Assembly: GCA_027061855.1 (NCBI GenBank)
Contig: JAMOVT010000116.1
Span: 1 to 64,000 of the forward strand
DNA: 64,000 nucleotides
Origin: Flavobacteriales bacterium
Lineage (GTDB): Bacteria > Bacteroidota > Bacteroidia > Flavobacteriales > Flavobacteriaceae
Reading direction: 5' to 3'
The position numbers and the translations under genes are program-made. Each line of letters opens with the position of its first letter. Positions within the stretch are counted from its first letter, which is position 1. The notes under the pieces are model-generated. The model saw only the letters and a program-made list of their open reading frames with translations. It did not search any database and had not been told where the DNA came from. Positions 44,601 through 52,999 of this stretch are shown in pieces.

Positions 44601-47135
44601 GCCTGTTGAGCTGATACTAATATCATTAGAAAAATCCAAATCTATATTGCCATTGGTGTCTGTGGCAGCTACTTCCGGATAAGGGAACATTACAGAGCCT
44701 TGACCAATATCGGAAGGTTGTTGTATAAAGGCCAATTCGGTAGCAATCACTTCAAATACATTTTGCCCGTTAGTTGATTTTTGGACACTGAAATTTGTGA
44801 ATTGTGAACCGGTACTATTGGCTATAACGTTGCCTTGTGAAATTTGAAATACAAAATCATCACCGTCATTATTGGATCCAGAGTCATTTGGAGAAGTTTG
44901 GAGAGAAATACGTAGGGAAAGTGTTTTTTGAGAATTATCGGGTGCCGAAATATTTAAACCGGAAAATTGAATTTGATTTGAACTAATGGAAGGTGTATTA
45001 CTAATTAAAGTATTTCCGTCAAATAAAGCAACAGATTGCAGTGCATCATTCCAATCGTTCATAGCATTTCCAGGAGCTTGTGTAAGAATTAAATCGGTCA
45101 GTATGGTAGGTTGGTTATCCGCATCAATTAGATCAGCTCCTCCGTCTCGTATTGTAAATTGCCATACTTCAACACCTTCCGAAATAGAATTTATAGTTGG
45201 GTCATTTATTAGTGAAGAGATGTTTACCGCTTCATTACCATTTGTTATAATATCGCTTTCTTCACTATAAAAACCTGTTCCTTGTATAGTAAATGTATAA
45301 GGATTTTCATCGTTGTCATCATTTGCTATACTTATTGTGGCTGTAACTGTTTCTGAGGTTGTGGGGGCAAAGCGAATAGTAAAAGTTTCACTGTTAGCTG
45401 CGGATATTGTAGAATTGGCCGGTTGTGTTTGGATACTAAAAGCTGTATCACCTGAAATAGAGACAATGGGAGAACCTGAAAGGTATAAATTTGTATTTCC
45501 CAAATTATTTATAGTAAAAGTATGATTTACACCTGTTCCAGTTTCTGTCAAGCCAAATTCGGTATCATCAGAGATATCAGGGCTAGTATCGCCATTGGTT
45601 ATTTCATTTCCATTGCCTGTAATAGAAATTTCGGGAGCTAGTATTTGCAATTGTCCGGATTTATTATTTCCTCCGGATGAATAAATATTTTGCCAAAATC
45701 CACCATTATAACCACCATATGCGTAAGGACCGTTATTTATTTGAAATCTGCTTGCATAAAAATAGGTGCCAAAATTGTTTATCGATGTACCTAAATTAGC
45801 CATATATTCATCATTATTTCCATTATCGGTATTATATGTGGCAGGTATCCATGTCCAGTCAGGAGCATTAGCAGAATCAGTCGGGTCATTATCAACAGAA
45901 CTATATCCAATCCAAGCTTGAATAGAAGTGCCTTGTCCAGCTTGATCTGTTATACCTTCTTCATATATCTGGAAATAAACTTCAAAATTTTCTCCTGATA
46001 AAATATTGCCGTTTTCAGGAGATTGTAAATTGCACCAATCGACTTCATCTACACTTAATTGTCCGGAATGATAACCTATGCCATCTTCATTATAGATATT
46101 GTCCCAAAAACCACCTTCGGAAGTAGGAGGGTTATTTCCATCATCACTATATCCCCCATAAACATATGGCCCGTTGTTAAAGCGAAATCGACTTACATAA
46201 TAGTATTTTCCGGTTTGGGATATATGGGAACTGATGTCCGCCATATATTCGTCATTATTTCCGTAATCCATATTGTAATTGGCAGGTATCCAAGTCCAAT
46301 CGGTAGAATTGTTTGTATCTGTTGGGTCATTATTTTCTTTACTGATACCAATCCAAGCTTCTATTCCATTTCCTTGTCCGTTATTATCCGTTATTCCCGG
46401 CTCATAAACTCGGGCATATACTGTAAAAGAATCACCCGATCTGATATTTCCAGTTTCCGGCCATTGAAGATTACACCAATCCGGTTGGTCTGTTGAGCTG
46501 GGGGTTCCCCAAATTTCAATATGATCGATAGCAATATCTTCATCACCACTATCAAGATTACCAAAAGTTACTTTAATATCTAATAAAGAACCTGAACCGG
46601 AAATGTTTTGGGTAAATTGTGTAAAGGTATCAGTAATTTCAGTTCCATCCCCAATTCCATCGTAATCGGTATCTATAAAAGGAGAAGAATTATATGTACT
46701 TCCATCATTTTCCACCCATATTCCATTAGAAAAAGTTCCTGAATTGTCTATGTCATAATCAATATGCAAGTAATCCTCTTTATCCCAATCTGTTTTTCCA
46801 TCTGAAGCATCATCTTCTGCAATATATATTCTCAGTTCCAAATTGATGAATCCTGATATATCAATATCGTCAATGGTCAGCGTAGCAGGGGTAGTCATAC
46901 CGTCTTTATTCAAATCTTGTGCAGCAAAAAAATAGGAACCTTGTGGTGAATAATAAGTTGCAGATATATCCGAGCCGTCTGTTCTGATAAAATAATCTTC
47001 ATTACCATCTGTTTGTTCAGGCATAGAAGTTGTATATCCTCCGGGACTTTCAAAATCCAATATATATATTTGTGTTTGTCCCCAACCCAAAAGAGCACTT
47101 AAAAGTAAAATAACTGAAAACAATAATCGATACAT
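41640..47135 (-). CDS. Giant secreted multidomain protein, probable T9SS cargo
   Basis: An 1831-residue Asn/Asp/Ser-rich exported protein. Signal peptide (1-19, GWGQT), a jelly-roll-like domain related to the spacer of the endonuclease (about 25-215), two copies of a module starting DWCNLQ (about 217-360 and 364-497), a choice-of-anchor D / ASPM-SPD-2-Hydin domain (about 500-620), further beta-rich regions, a stretch opening KPGDLAILAVNTN (about 900), and a beta-helix-like part after TNWFDCNNWDN (about 1150). The last 80 residues have the strand pattern of a T9SS type A domain (QVKIILINGQEIL, NLSKGNLVIFSILL) but lack YPNP. A surface adhesin or structural role is inference; there is no recognised catalytic domain. 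Confidence 0.88.
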   Translation of the reverse strand: MYRLLFSVILLLSALLGWGQTQIYILDFESPGGYTTSMPEQTDGNEDYFIRTDGSDISATYYSPQGSYFFAAQDLNKDGMTTPATLTIDDIDISGFINLELRIYIAEDDASDGKTDWDKEDYLHIDYDIDNSGTFSNGIWVENDGSTYNSSPFIDTDYDGIGDGTEITDTFTQFTQNISGSGSLLDIKVTFGNLDSGDEDIAIDHIEIWGTPSSTDQPDWCNLQWPETGNIRSGDSFTVYARVYEPGITDNNGQGNGIEAWIGISKENNDPTDTNNSTDWTWIPANYNMDYGNNDEYMADISSHISQTGKYYYVSRFRFNNGPYVYGGYSDDGNNPPTSEGGFWDNIYNEDGIGYHSGQLSVDEVDWCNLQSPENGNILSGENFEVYFQIYEEGITDQAGQGTSIQAWIGYSSVDNDPTDSANAPDWTWIPATYNTDNGNNDEYMANLGTSINNFGTYFYASRFQINNGPYAYGGYNGGFWQNIYSSGGNNKSGQLQILAPEISITGNGNEITNGDTSPDISDDTEFGLTETGTGVNHTFTINNLGNTNLYLSGSPIVSISGDTAFSIQTQPANSTISAANSETFTIRFAPTTSETVTATISIANDDNDENPYTFTIQGTGFYSEESDIITNGNEAVNISSLINDPTINSISEGVEVWQFTIRDGGADLIDADNQPTILTDLILTQAPGNAMNDWNDALQSVALFDGNTLISNTPSISSNQIQFSGLNISAPDNSQKTLSLRISLQTSPNDSGSNNDGDDFVFQISQGNVIANSTGSQFTNFSVQKSTNGQNVFEVIATELAFIQQPSDIGQGSVMFPYPEVAATDTNGNIDLDFSNDISISSTGTMTNDPISILAIDGISIFDNIVHTVAGTGIMLTATTNGLVSVTSNPFDVLQQTILKPGDLAILAVNTNIGANGEDQIAFVCFKDIIPGTQIFLTDNGYERQYANEWGGTEGLIKITRINTTLPKGTIIVYESNTGNVYDGEDYNIFTCGSVDNDWNKEGLSGQGIGGFNLNNNDDVWIMQGGTWNNDTNHHSTYNGRVLYGWTESGWDNLPPNGSDRGTAFSNLFENSNCFTTSAPSGDGKVKFDDPNDPDFSTNTNDQLDWIALINTSENWTGYSDNSSYNSGGFNYKDDSNCPQISISNSTHTAGKWTGTKNTNWFDCNNWDNLNVPDENTDVSIDNNASNEVIIDASATHSDLYNNIAKTKDLYIQENIWLEVKTSNDILEIHGDLIISNNGILDANDNDHSSFEDGQIYIYGNWINNYGENGFDQGNSTVIFMGSSPQTITQNNGTDNIEKFFNLKIDNPNGLNFSSGNIHAEGFLTLLQSPDLNIGNGHYILAGKGLINNGINISVENEANFIQTDEGANIIDNAPASYILNKTSQPLNHYYEYVYWSSPIQEGNLKMEDIVSNAWGYYEYDPADTSYPAYPGWISKNPTDLFQTGLGYAISAPNGTSGNIVLTPSFTKDDNPFNSGTISYTLRLSADNDPDGDNDYNLIGNPYPSALDFDKFAQDNANIEGAYYAWTNCAGLDANLHHQEQGYTIYSVGSGSTKACSGTGLEASRHIATAQGFMVEAIGNGQIQFKNTHRSLLNNNFINRPVQMDRFWLDLTNSDGAYNQILLAFSPNATNKYDRLFDAHYLDSGNGQEFYSLNQNEKWAIQGLPNFGKKEEYIIPIGLKQENTNQIKIHLNKTEGSLQSMYIYLHDKKTETMHLLNDEDFEIIMNSGEINDRFEIILRQTALYNEPVLLNTNEIIIDQNANQYEIQSLGNKEINQVKIILINGQEILNETNLSTKNKKLIINNLSKGNLVIFSILLDNKYIQNIKYIVK
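45645..46484 (-). repeat. Two-copy internal module in the giant protein
   Basis: Copy 1 (about 46057-46484) and copy 2 (about 45645-46045) encode about 135-142 residues each. Shared landmarks in order: DWCNLQ, G-I-T-D, Q-A/EAWIG, NDPTD, DWTWIPA-YN, GNNDEYMA, YFY/YYVSRF, NGPY-YGGY, GGFW-NIY and SGQL. The copies have clearly diverged, so the duplication is not recent. Confidence 0.85.
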
Positions 47136-47155
47136 AATAAATAATTATTGAATCT

Positions 47156-47163
47156 CAAAGATA
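47156..47163 (-). promoter_or_regulatory. -7 element for the giant gene
   Basis: Minus strand TATCTTTG, 20 bases before the ATG at 47135. No TTG at the matching -33 distance. Confidence 0.45.
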
Positions 47164-47330
47164 GAAAAAAACATTATTCTCTATAAAACTCTATCTTCTA
47201 ATTGTCAATAAGTTATCAAAATGATCGATGTAATTAATAAGAAGTTTATAAAAAAAATTTTCTAAAATTTATTATTTGATAAGATTAGTTGTAAAATCAT
47301 ATCAATTGAAGTCAAAGCATCAAGAATATG

Positions 47331-47355
47331 AAAAAAAAACAATATGCGAATTGTT
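47331..47355 (-). terminator. Weak terminator after the cysteine synthase-family gene
   Basis: On the minus strand: AACAAT, loop of six bases, ATTGTT, then a run of nine T. The stem is AT-only, so its strength is doubtful. Confidence 0.4.
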
Positions 47356-47364
47356 AATAACTTT

Positions 47365-48402
47365 TTATTTAATAAATTCTACATTTCTCTCTTCTTCATT
47401 ATCTATAAACTTGGTAAATCCTTGTTCTATCATCCATTTATCGCTATACATTTTTCCCATATAACGGGAGCCGCTATCCGGGAAAATAAGTACCACCTGA
47501 CTGTCTTTATCAAAGAAACCGGCTTTGTCATATAAATGAGCTGCTTCAAGAGCGGCTCCACTGGTGTATCCGGCAAAAATCCCTTCTTTCAATGCCAATT
47601 CTCTTGCTTTGTAAGCAGCATTCTCATCGGTAACCTTCATAAAATAGTCAATTTTTTCAAAATCGGTGGCGCCGGGAATCAAGTTTTTTCCCAGTCCTTC
47701 TATACGGTATGAGTAGATTTCATTGGGATCAAATTCGCCTGTCTCATGGTATTTTTTAAGTACGGAACCATAGGCATCCACCCCTAATATTTGTATTTCG
47801 GGATTTTTTTCTTTAAGGTAACGTGCAATTCCGGAAATTGTCCCCCCTGTTGCGGCACAAGCAATTACATGGGTAACTTTTCCGTCTGTTTGTTCCCAAA
47901 TTTCTTTTCCGGATGAAAAATAATGGGCTTTGATATTATTTTGATTAAAATATTGATTGACATAGAGAGAGCCGGGATTCTCCTCGTGGAGTCTTTTGGC
48001 TACTGAATAATAGGAGCGGGGATCATCGGCAGCCACATCAGAAGGGCAAACATATACTTTGGCACCTAGGGCTTTTAGCATATTGATTTTGTCTTCGGTA
48101 GCCTTGTCTTTGACAGCTAGAATTACTTTATAGCCTCGAACAGCTCCCAGCATGGCTAAACTGAATCCCGTATTTCCGGAGGTGGTTTCGATAATGGTTC
48201 CTCCCGGTTTCAAAATTCCCTCTTCTTCTGCTTTATCGATTATGTACTTTGCAATCCGGTCTTTTACGGAGTCGCCGGGATTGAAAGATTCGAGTTTTCC
48301 ATAAAAATTTCCTGTTAAGTTTTCAGTTACTTTATGAAGACGTACCAAAGGAGTATTTCCCACAAGATCAAGTACGTTATCTACTATTTTATTATCCTTC
48401 AT
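47365..48402 (-). CDS. PLP-dependent cysteine synthase / cystathionine beta-synthase family enzyme
   Basis: A 345-residue fold-type II PLP enzyme. Cofactor lysine Lys47 lies in [15 protein letters not shown]; the substrate loop [11 protein letters not shown] (about 75-85) and phosphate-binding [13 protein letters not shown] follow. It forms cysteine from acetylserine and sulfide or condenses serine with homocysteine. The NPGDSVKDR segment and overall length are closer to the CBS-like branch without regulatory CBS domains, so cystathionine formation is plausible but unproven. A second Met 21 bases upstream (48423) is an alternative start. A TACTTTTG element lies at 48449-48456. Confidence 0.9.
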   Translation of the reverse strand: MKDNKIVDNVLDLVGNTPLVRLHKVTENLTGNFYGKLESFNPGDSVKDRIAKYIIDKAEEEGILKPGGTIIETTSGNTGFSLAMLGAVRGYKVILAVKDKATEDKINMLKALGAKVYVCPSDVAADDPRSYYSVAKRLHEENPGSLYVNQYFNQNNIKAHYFSSGKEIWEQTDGKVTHVIACAATGGTISGIARYLKEKNPEIQILGVDAYGSVLKKYHETGEFDPNEIYSYRIEGLGKNLIPGATDFEKIDYFMKVTDENAAYKARELALKEGIFAGYTSGAALEAAHLYDKAGFFDKDSQVVLIFPDSGSRYMGKMYSDKWMIEQGFTKFIDNEEERNVEFIK

Positions 48403-48490
48403 TTTCAAACTTTGTTTCAGCATATATAAAGTGCTATTTTATATGCTGCAAAAGTAAGAATAATTTATAAATTGAAAAGTGAGAATTGTT

Positions 48491-49420
48491 TTATTTGGTT
48501 TTCCCCTGTTTTTGCAGCATTGTTTTCCCTGTAATTATAAGGCTCACACCAATAATAGAAAGAATACCACCTATTATTTGTAGTTCGGTAGGAAATTTAC
48601 CAAAATATAAGTAGCTGCCTAGCAACACAAATAAGCCTTTGGTAGAGGAGAGTATGGATTTTCTGCTAACTTCGATATATTTCAAAGCATACAGACCTAC
48701 TAAAGCGGTAAGAAAGGGTCCTAAAAAAGAACCCAAAGCAATATTTTTTGCTGCTGAAACGGGAATTTTGAAAGAGAGTCCTTGATAAAGAATAATAATC
48801 ATAGCAAAAACAAAAAGAAAGAAAGTCCTGTTTAAGGCTAAAATACTAGGAGAAAAATGGACAACATTGATTTTCATTAATATGGACATAACGGCAAATA
48901 AAGAAGTAAAAATCAAAACAAGACCACTTCCTTTGATAAACATTTCATTGAGATGAATCCATTTTGGATTGTAGCTCAACAAAAAGGCAGCCGTTAAGGT
49001 GATAAAAATACCCACTAATTCCAGCCAATTAAATCTTTCTTTAAGTATAATAAATCCCAATATTAAAACAAAAACAGGCCCTAAATTCGACATAAATGCG
49101 ACTATACCCGGATTGGGCATTGTGCGAATGGCCATAAAAAACACAGTGGTGCTGATGATTTCCAAAATACCGAAAAGCAAAAGAAGGAAATAATCTCTTG
49201 TGGTAAAATTTTTAAGAATACGGAAAGCATTTAAGCGAATGGCCAGAATTAAATTCAGAAGGAATCCCATCAAAAACCAATAAAATCCAAATTGAGGGAG
49301 CTTTACTTCTTGAAGGGCGGCTTTACTGAATATAAAAACATTTGACATCGCAAGTATGCCGATAAAGGTCAATAAATATCCTTTTGTTTTGTCCGGCAAA
49401 GCTTCCCAAAATTTCTTCAT
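48491..49420 (-). CDS. EamA-family (DMT) transporter
   Basis: A 309-residue inner-membrane protein with about ten membrane helices in two EamA repeats (about 14-140 and 160-300). Typical DMT features include MSNLGPVFVLILGFIILKERF at the end of repeat 1 and VGLYALKYIEVSRKSILSSTKGLFVLLGSYLYFGKFP in repeat 2. Members export amino acids, metabolites or drugs; the substrate is not deducible. It is divergent from the SRPBCC gene and follows a gap from the cysteine synthase-family gene. Confidence 0.9.
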   Translation of the reverse strand: MKKFWEALPDKTKGYLLTFIGILAMSNVFIFSKAALQEVKLPQFGFYWFLMGFLLNLILAIRLNAFRILKNFTTRDYFLLLLFGILEIISTTVFFMAIRTMPNPGIVAFMSNLGPVFVLILGFIILKERFNWLELVGIFITLTAAFLLSYNPKWIHLNEMFIKGSGLVLIFTSLFAVMSILMKINVVHFSPSILALNRTFFLFVFAMIIILYQGLSFKIPVSAAKNIALGSFLGPFLTALVGLYALKYIEVSRKSILSSTKGLFVLLGSYLYFGKFPTELQIIGGILSIIGVSLIITGKTMLQKQGKTK

Positions 49421-49491
49421 ATATGGTATATAATAAACTAAAAAACAAATTTACAGCATTTTTTACTTAAAAAAATCATAAATATACCGTC

Positions 49492-49520
49492 TTGATTATC
49501 ATTGTATATTCCTATCTTTG
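49492..49520 (+). promoter_or_regulatory. Promoter of the SRPBCC-crcB operon
   Basis: TTG (49492-49494), 18-base spacer, TATCTTTG (49513-49520), 22 bases before the ATG at 49543. It is one of the best matches in the window and shows that translation does not begin further upstream. Confidence 0.7.
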
Positions 49521-49542
49521 CATTGATTTTAAATTTCACATA

Positions 49543-50595
49543 ATGAAAAAAATTAAATATATCTTTTTTCTTTTGGTATTGGCTTTTATAGGATTTGTAT
49601 TTTATGTTTTTACTTTGGACAGTACTTTCCGGGTGAAAAGAAGCAGGCAGATGAATGTTCCTCAAAACTTGGTTTATCAACAAATAGCCGATTTAAAGAA
49701 TTGGGAAAATTGGTCCCCATGGAAAGAAAAGGACACCTCTATGGTTTTCGACTTTTCTGAGAGCACAAATAAAGAAGGGGACTATTTCCGCTTTCAAGAT
49801 GAAAACGGTCAATACCCGAAACTTACGAATTTGACATTAAGCCCGGACTCATTAATCGTTCAGTCTTTAACCACTGCCGATCAAGTTCAGGAACTGAAAT
49901 GGCATATCACGCCAAAGGATAAAGGAGTTGAAGTGACTTGGGAAATCAGTGGTGAATTGCCTCTTTTACAACGCATATATGCCAAACAAATGGATGATAT
50001 GATTGGTCCGTTAATGACCAGAGGTTTGGAAAGAATAGAAGAAGCTGCATATAGAGATATGGAGAAAAGAGATACAAAAATTGATAAAGTTGTGGAATTG
50101 GGAAGTGATTATTATCTCTATGAAACAGCCAGTTGTAAAATGGATCAATTAGGTAAAACCATGGATAGTATTCTTCCCGAAGTTTTAATTTATGCTATAA
50201 AAAACCGGATCAAAATGAATGGGAAACCCTTTACCATATATGAAAAATATGATACTGAAAACAATTCGGTTATTTTTTCGAGCTGTATTCCTACAAAAGA
50301 AAAAATAGAAGTGGATAATCCGAAAATTTTAACGGGAAAAACACCGGGAGGAAAATATTTGCGCTCTATCTTTACGGGTGACTATAAATTTCTTAGAGAA
50401 GGATGGAACATTACTTATGACAGTTTAAGACAAATGCCGCAACTTCAAATTGACAGTACCCGTAATCCTTTTGAAATTTATACAAAAGGACATACTTTAT
50501 CTCCTAATCCGGCCGATTGGGAAACAGAAATATATATTCCTGTAAAGGAAGTTGAAATAAAAAAAGAGGAGTCAAAACCGGAAATGAATGAATAA
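49543..50595 (+). CDS. Membrane-anchored SRPBCC / GyrI-like effector-binding protein
   Basis: A 350-residue protein with an N-terminal membrane anchor (about 2-22), a START/SRPBCC polyketide-cyclase-like domain (about 30-170, VKRSRQMNVPQNLVYQQIADLKNWENWSPW-type opening) and a GyrI/AraC-effector-binding-like domain (about 185-335, with KMDQLGKTMDSILPEV and FEIYTKGHTLSPNPADWETEIYIPV). Both domains bind small hydrophobic ligands in other proteins. No DNA-binding domain is present. The ATG at 49543 follows the promoter; crcB overlaps its end by 8 bases. Confidence 0.82.
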   Translation: MKKIKYIFFLLVLAFIGFVFYVFTLDSTFRVKRSRQMNVPQNLVYQQIADLKNWENWSPWKEKDTSMVFDFSESTNKEGDYFRFQDENGQYPKLTNLTLSPDSLIVQSLTTADQVQELKWHITPKDKGVEVTWEISGELPLLQRIYAKQMDDMIGPLMTRGLERIEEAAYRDMEKRDTKIDKVVELGSDYYLYETASCKMDQLGKTMDSILPEVLIYAIKNRIKMNGKPFTIYEKYDTENNSVIFSSCIPTKEKIEVDNPKILTGKTPGGKYLRSIFTGDYKFLREGWNITYDSLRQMPQLQIDSTRNPFEIYTKGHTLSPNPADWETEIYIPVKEVEIKKEESKPEMNE

Positions 50596-50962
50596 GGTTT
50601 TATTGGTATTTTTGGGAGGAGGTTTAGGAAGTGCTTTGAGGTATTTAATTGGTCTGGCATTAAATCGAAGTGATTTTTTAACTCCATACGGCACTTTTCT
50701 GGTAAATGTCCTGGGTAGTTTTTTAATAGGACTTTTGGCAGGTTACAATTTACGTTATCTCAATCTCAGTCATGAATATCAAGCCTTATTAATTGCCGGT
50801 TTTTTAGGTGGTTTTACTACCTTTTCGGCCTTTGCTTTTGAAAATTTGGTGATGATTCAAAACGGGAAATATTTATTATTCATTGCCTATTTTTCCATTA
50901 CTTTGCTAATGGGATTAATAGCGGTGGCATTAGGATATTATCTATCTGGTTATTTAAAATAA
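50588..50962 (+). CDS. crcB: Fluoride ion channel CrcB (Fluc)
   Basis: A 124-residue, four-helix membrane protein that forms a dual-topology dimer and lets fluoride leave the cell. Signatures: GGGLGSALRYLIG (10-22), YGTFLVNVLGSFLIG (39-53) and GFLGGFTTFSAFAFE (72-86) with the Phe box. It is a single copy rather than a heterodimeric pair, and no fluoride riboswitch was recognised upstream, since the gene is coupled to the SRPBCC gene. Confidence 0.96.
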   Translation: MNKVLLVFLGGGLGSALRYLIGLALNRSDFLTPYGTFLVNVLGSFLIGLLAGYNLRYLNLSHEYQALLIAGFLGGFTTFSAFAFENLVMIQNGKYLLFIAYFSITLLMGLIAVALGYYLSGYLK

Positions 50963-50973
50963 ATTTTACAAAA

Positions 50974-51885
50974 ATGTTATACGAATTAAACAAAATTTCC
51001 GACTTAAAAAAATTGGCATTAAAGAATAAGCCCAAAAAATTAGTATTGGCAGCTGCCGGAGATGAACACTCCATAGATGCAGTGCTTAAAGCATATAAAA
51101 TGGGAGTAATCGAGCCTATATTGGTGGGTAGGAAAGAGGATATTTATAAAATGGCTTCGGATTGTAAGGATTTGGATCAAATAGAAATTTATGACCTGAA
51201 AGATGATCGCGAAATTGTAAAAAAAGCGGTGGAATTAGTGGTAAGTGAACAAGCAGATATTTTGATGAAAGGAAAAGTTACGACCGCCCAATTGCTTAAA
51301 GGTGTTTTGAATAAAGACTATGGAATTAAACATAAATCTTTTCTTTCGCATTTTGCTTTATTTGAAATTCCCAATTATCACAAGTTATTGGCAATAACAG
51401 ATGTAGCTTTAAATATTTTGCCCAATTTGGAACACAAAGTTCATATCCTCAATAATGCGGTGGAATTTATCCGGAAAATTGGAGTAGAAGAACCCAAAGT
51501 GGCTGCCCTGTCAGCCATAGAAATGGTAAATGAGAAGATGCCTTCCACTCTTGATGCAGCTTTACTCTCTATTATGCAAAGAAGAGGACAAATAAAAAAC
51601 TGTCAGGTCGATGGCCCATTGGCTTTTGATAATGCGATTAGTTTTGAAAGTAAAAAACAGAAAAATTTAGGAGGAGAGGTTGCCGGTAATGCAGATATTC
51701 TGCTTGTCCCTAATGTAGAGTCCGGAAATATTCTGTATAAATCATTGGTGGCCTTTGCCGATGCAAAAGTAGCCGGAATCGTTTTAGGAGCCGATTTCCC
51801 GATTGTATTAACTTCCCGGGCAGATTCCGAGGAAACAAAATTGAACAGTATTCTACTTGCAGCTGCTTCTGTAAATAATCAATAA
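50974..51885 (+). CDS. ptb: Phosphate butyryltransferase
   Basis: Exchanges the CoA of butyryl-CoA (or branched/other short acyl-CoAs) for phosphate. The 303-residue protein belongs to the phosphate acetyl/butyryltransferase family: KPKKLVLAAAGDEHSIDAVLKAYKMGVIEPILVG near 19-52, DILMKGKVTTAQLLKGVL, GEVAGNADILLVPNVESGNILYKSL and VAGIVLGADFPIVLTSRADS near the C-terminus. It is adjacent to and directly abuts buk, which supports butyryl- rather than acetyl- specificity. Confidence 0.92.
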   Translation: MLYELNKISDLKKLALKNKPKKLVLAAAGDEHSIDAVLKAYKMGVIEPILVGRKEDIYKMASDCKDLDQIEIYDLKDDREIVKKAVELVVSEQADILMKGKVTTAQLLKGVLNKDYGIKHKSFLSHFALFEIPNYHKLLAITDVALNILPNLEHKVHILNNAVEFIRKIGVEEPKVAALSAIEMVNEKMPSTLDAALLSIMQRRGQIKNCQVDGPLAFDNAISFESKKQKNLGGEVAGNADILLVPNVESGNILYKSLVAFADAKVAGIVLGADFPIVLTSRADSEETKLNSILLAAASVNNQ

Positions 51886-52944
51886 ATGAAAAACACTCCT
51901 AAAATATTAGCCATAAATACAGGTTCTACCAGTACCAAAATTTCTCTTTTTGAAGGGGAGAAGGAAGTATTTACTCATAATGCACATCATCAAAACGAAG
52001 AATTGGCCAAATTAACCACATTTGATAAAAAAGTGGAATTCAGAAAAAACAGAATTGAAGATTTTTTAACTTCAAAAAATATTGATTTAAAAGAAATAGA
52101 CCTTTTTATGTGTCGCGGAGGATTGATAAAACCTGTTCAATCAGGGGTCTATCGAGTAAATGATAAAATGCTGCATGATTTAAAACATGCAGCCAAACAA
52201 CATGCAAGTAATCTGGCTGCTGTATTGGGCTATGAACTTTCCCCGTCTAAAAATAATGTATATATCGCCGATCCTGTGGTGGTAGATGAAATGCAAGATA
52301 TCGCTCGTTATGCCGGGCATAAGGAATTTGAACGGATTTCGATTTTTCATGCTTTAAATCAAAAGGCCGTAGCTCGCCGTTATGCCGAAAATATTGGAAA
52401 AGAATATGATGAATTGAATTTAATTGTGGTACATATGGGCGGTGGTGTTTCCATAGGAGCACATAAAAAAGGAAAAGTAGTTGATGTGAATCAAGCCTTA
52501 GATGGAGAAGGACCCTTTTCTCCCGAGCGAAGTGGAACTCTCCCTGCCGGCGATTTAGTGGAAAAAGCCTTTTCGGGTAAATATACTTATTCCCAAATGA
52601 AGAAAATGCTTGTAGGTGAAGGAGGACTTGTTTCCTATTTAGGAACGAATAATCTTAAAGAAATTGAGAATAATCTTACACCGGAATCCCGAAAGGTTTT
52701 GGAAGCCATGGCCTATCAAATCGCCAAATACATTGGTGAAATGGCAGTGGTTTTGCAAGGAAAAGTGGATGCCATATTACTTACCGGAGGGGTAGCCTAT
52801 TCCTCTCTTATAACCGGCTTTATTCAAAATTATGTTGATTATATAGCTACCGTACAAATTTATCCGGGCGAAGATGAAATGAAAGCCTTGGCTTACAATG
52901 GAAACTTACTCTGGAACGGCAAGCTTATAGCAAAAAAATATTAA
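51886..52944 (+). CDS. buk: Butyrate kinase
   Basis: Transfers phosphate between butyryl phosphate and ADP, making ATP in the fermentative direction. The 352-residue ASKHA kinase shows ILAINTGSTSTKISLF (6-21), VVHMGGGVSIGAHKKGKVVDVNQALDGEGPFSPERSG (about 183-220) and LLTGGVAYS (about 304-312). It starts on the base after the ptb stop and ends at a strong terminator. Confidence 0.95.
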   Translation: MKNTPKILAINTGSTSTKISLFEGEKEVFTHNAHHQNEELAKLTTFDKKVEFRKNRIEDFLTSKNIDLKEIDLFMCRGGLIKPVQSGVYRVNDKMLHDLKHAAKQHASNLAAVLGYELSPSKNNVYIADPVVVDEMQDIARYAGHKEFERISIFHALNQKAVARRYAENIGKEYDELNLIVVHMGGGVSIGAHKKGKVVDVNQALDGEGPFSPERSGTLPAGDLVEKAFSGKYTYSQMKKMLVGEGGLVSYLGTNNLKEIENNLTPESRKVLEAMAYQIAKYIGEMAVVLQGKVDAILLTGGVAYSSLITGFIQNYVDYIATVQIYPGEDEMKALAYNGNLLWNGKLIAKKY

Positions 52945-52978
52945 TAAAAAAAACGGGGAATTTTCCCCGTTTTTTTGT
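52945..52978. terminator. Bidirectional terminator between buk and nhaD
   Basis: ACGGGGAA-TT-TTCCCCGT with poly-A and poly-T on the two sides, placed between convergent genes. Confidence 0.9.
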
Positions 52979-52999
52979 TAAATCGTTATTAAATTTTGC

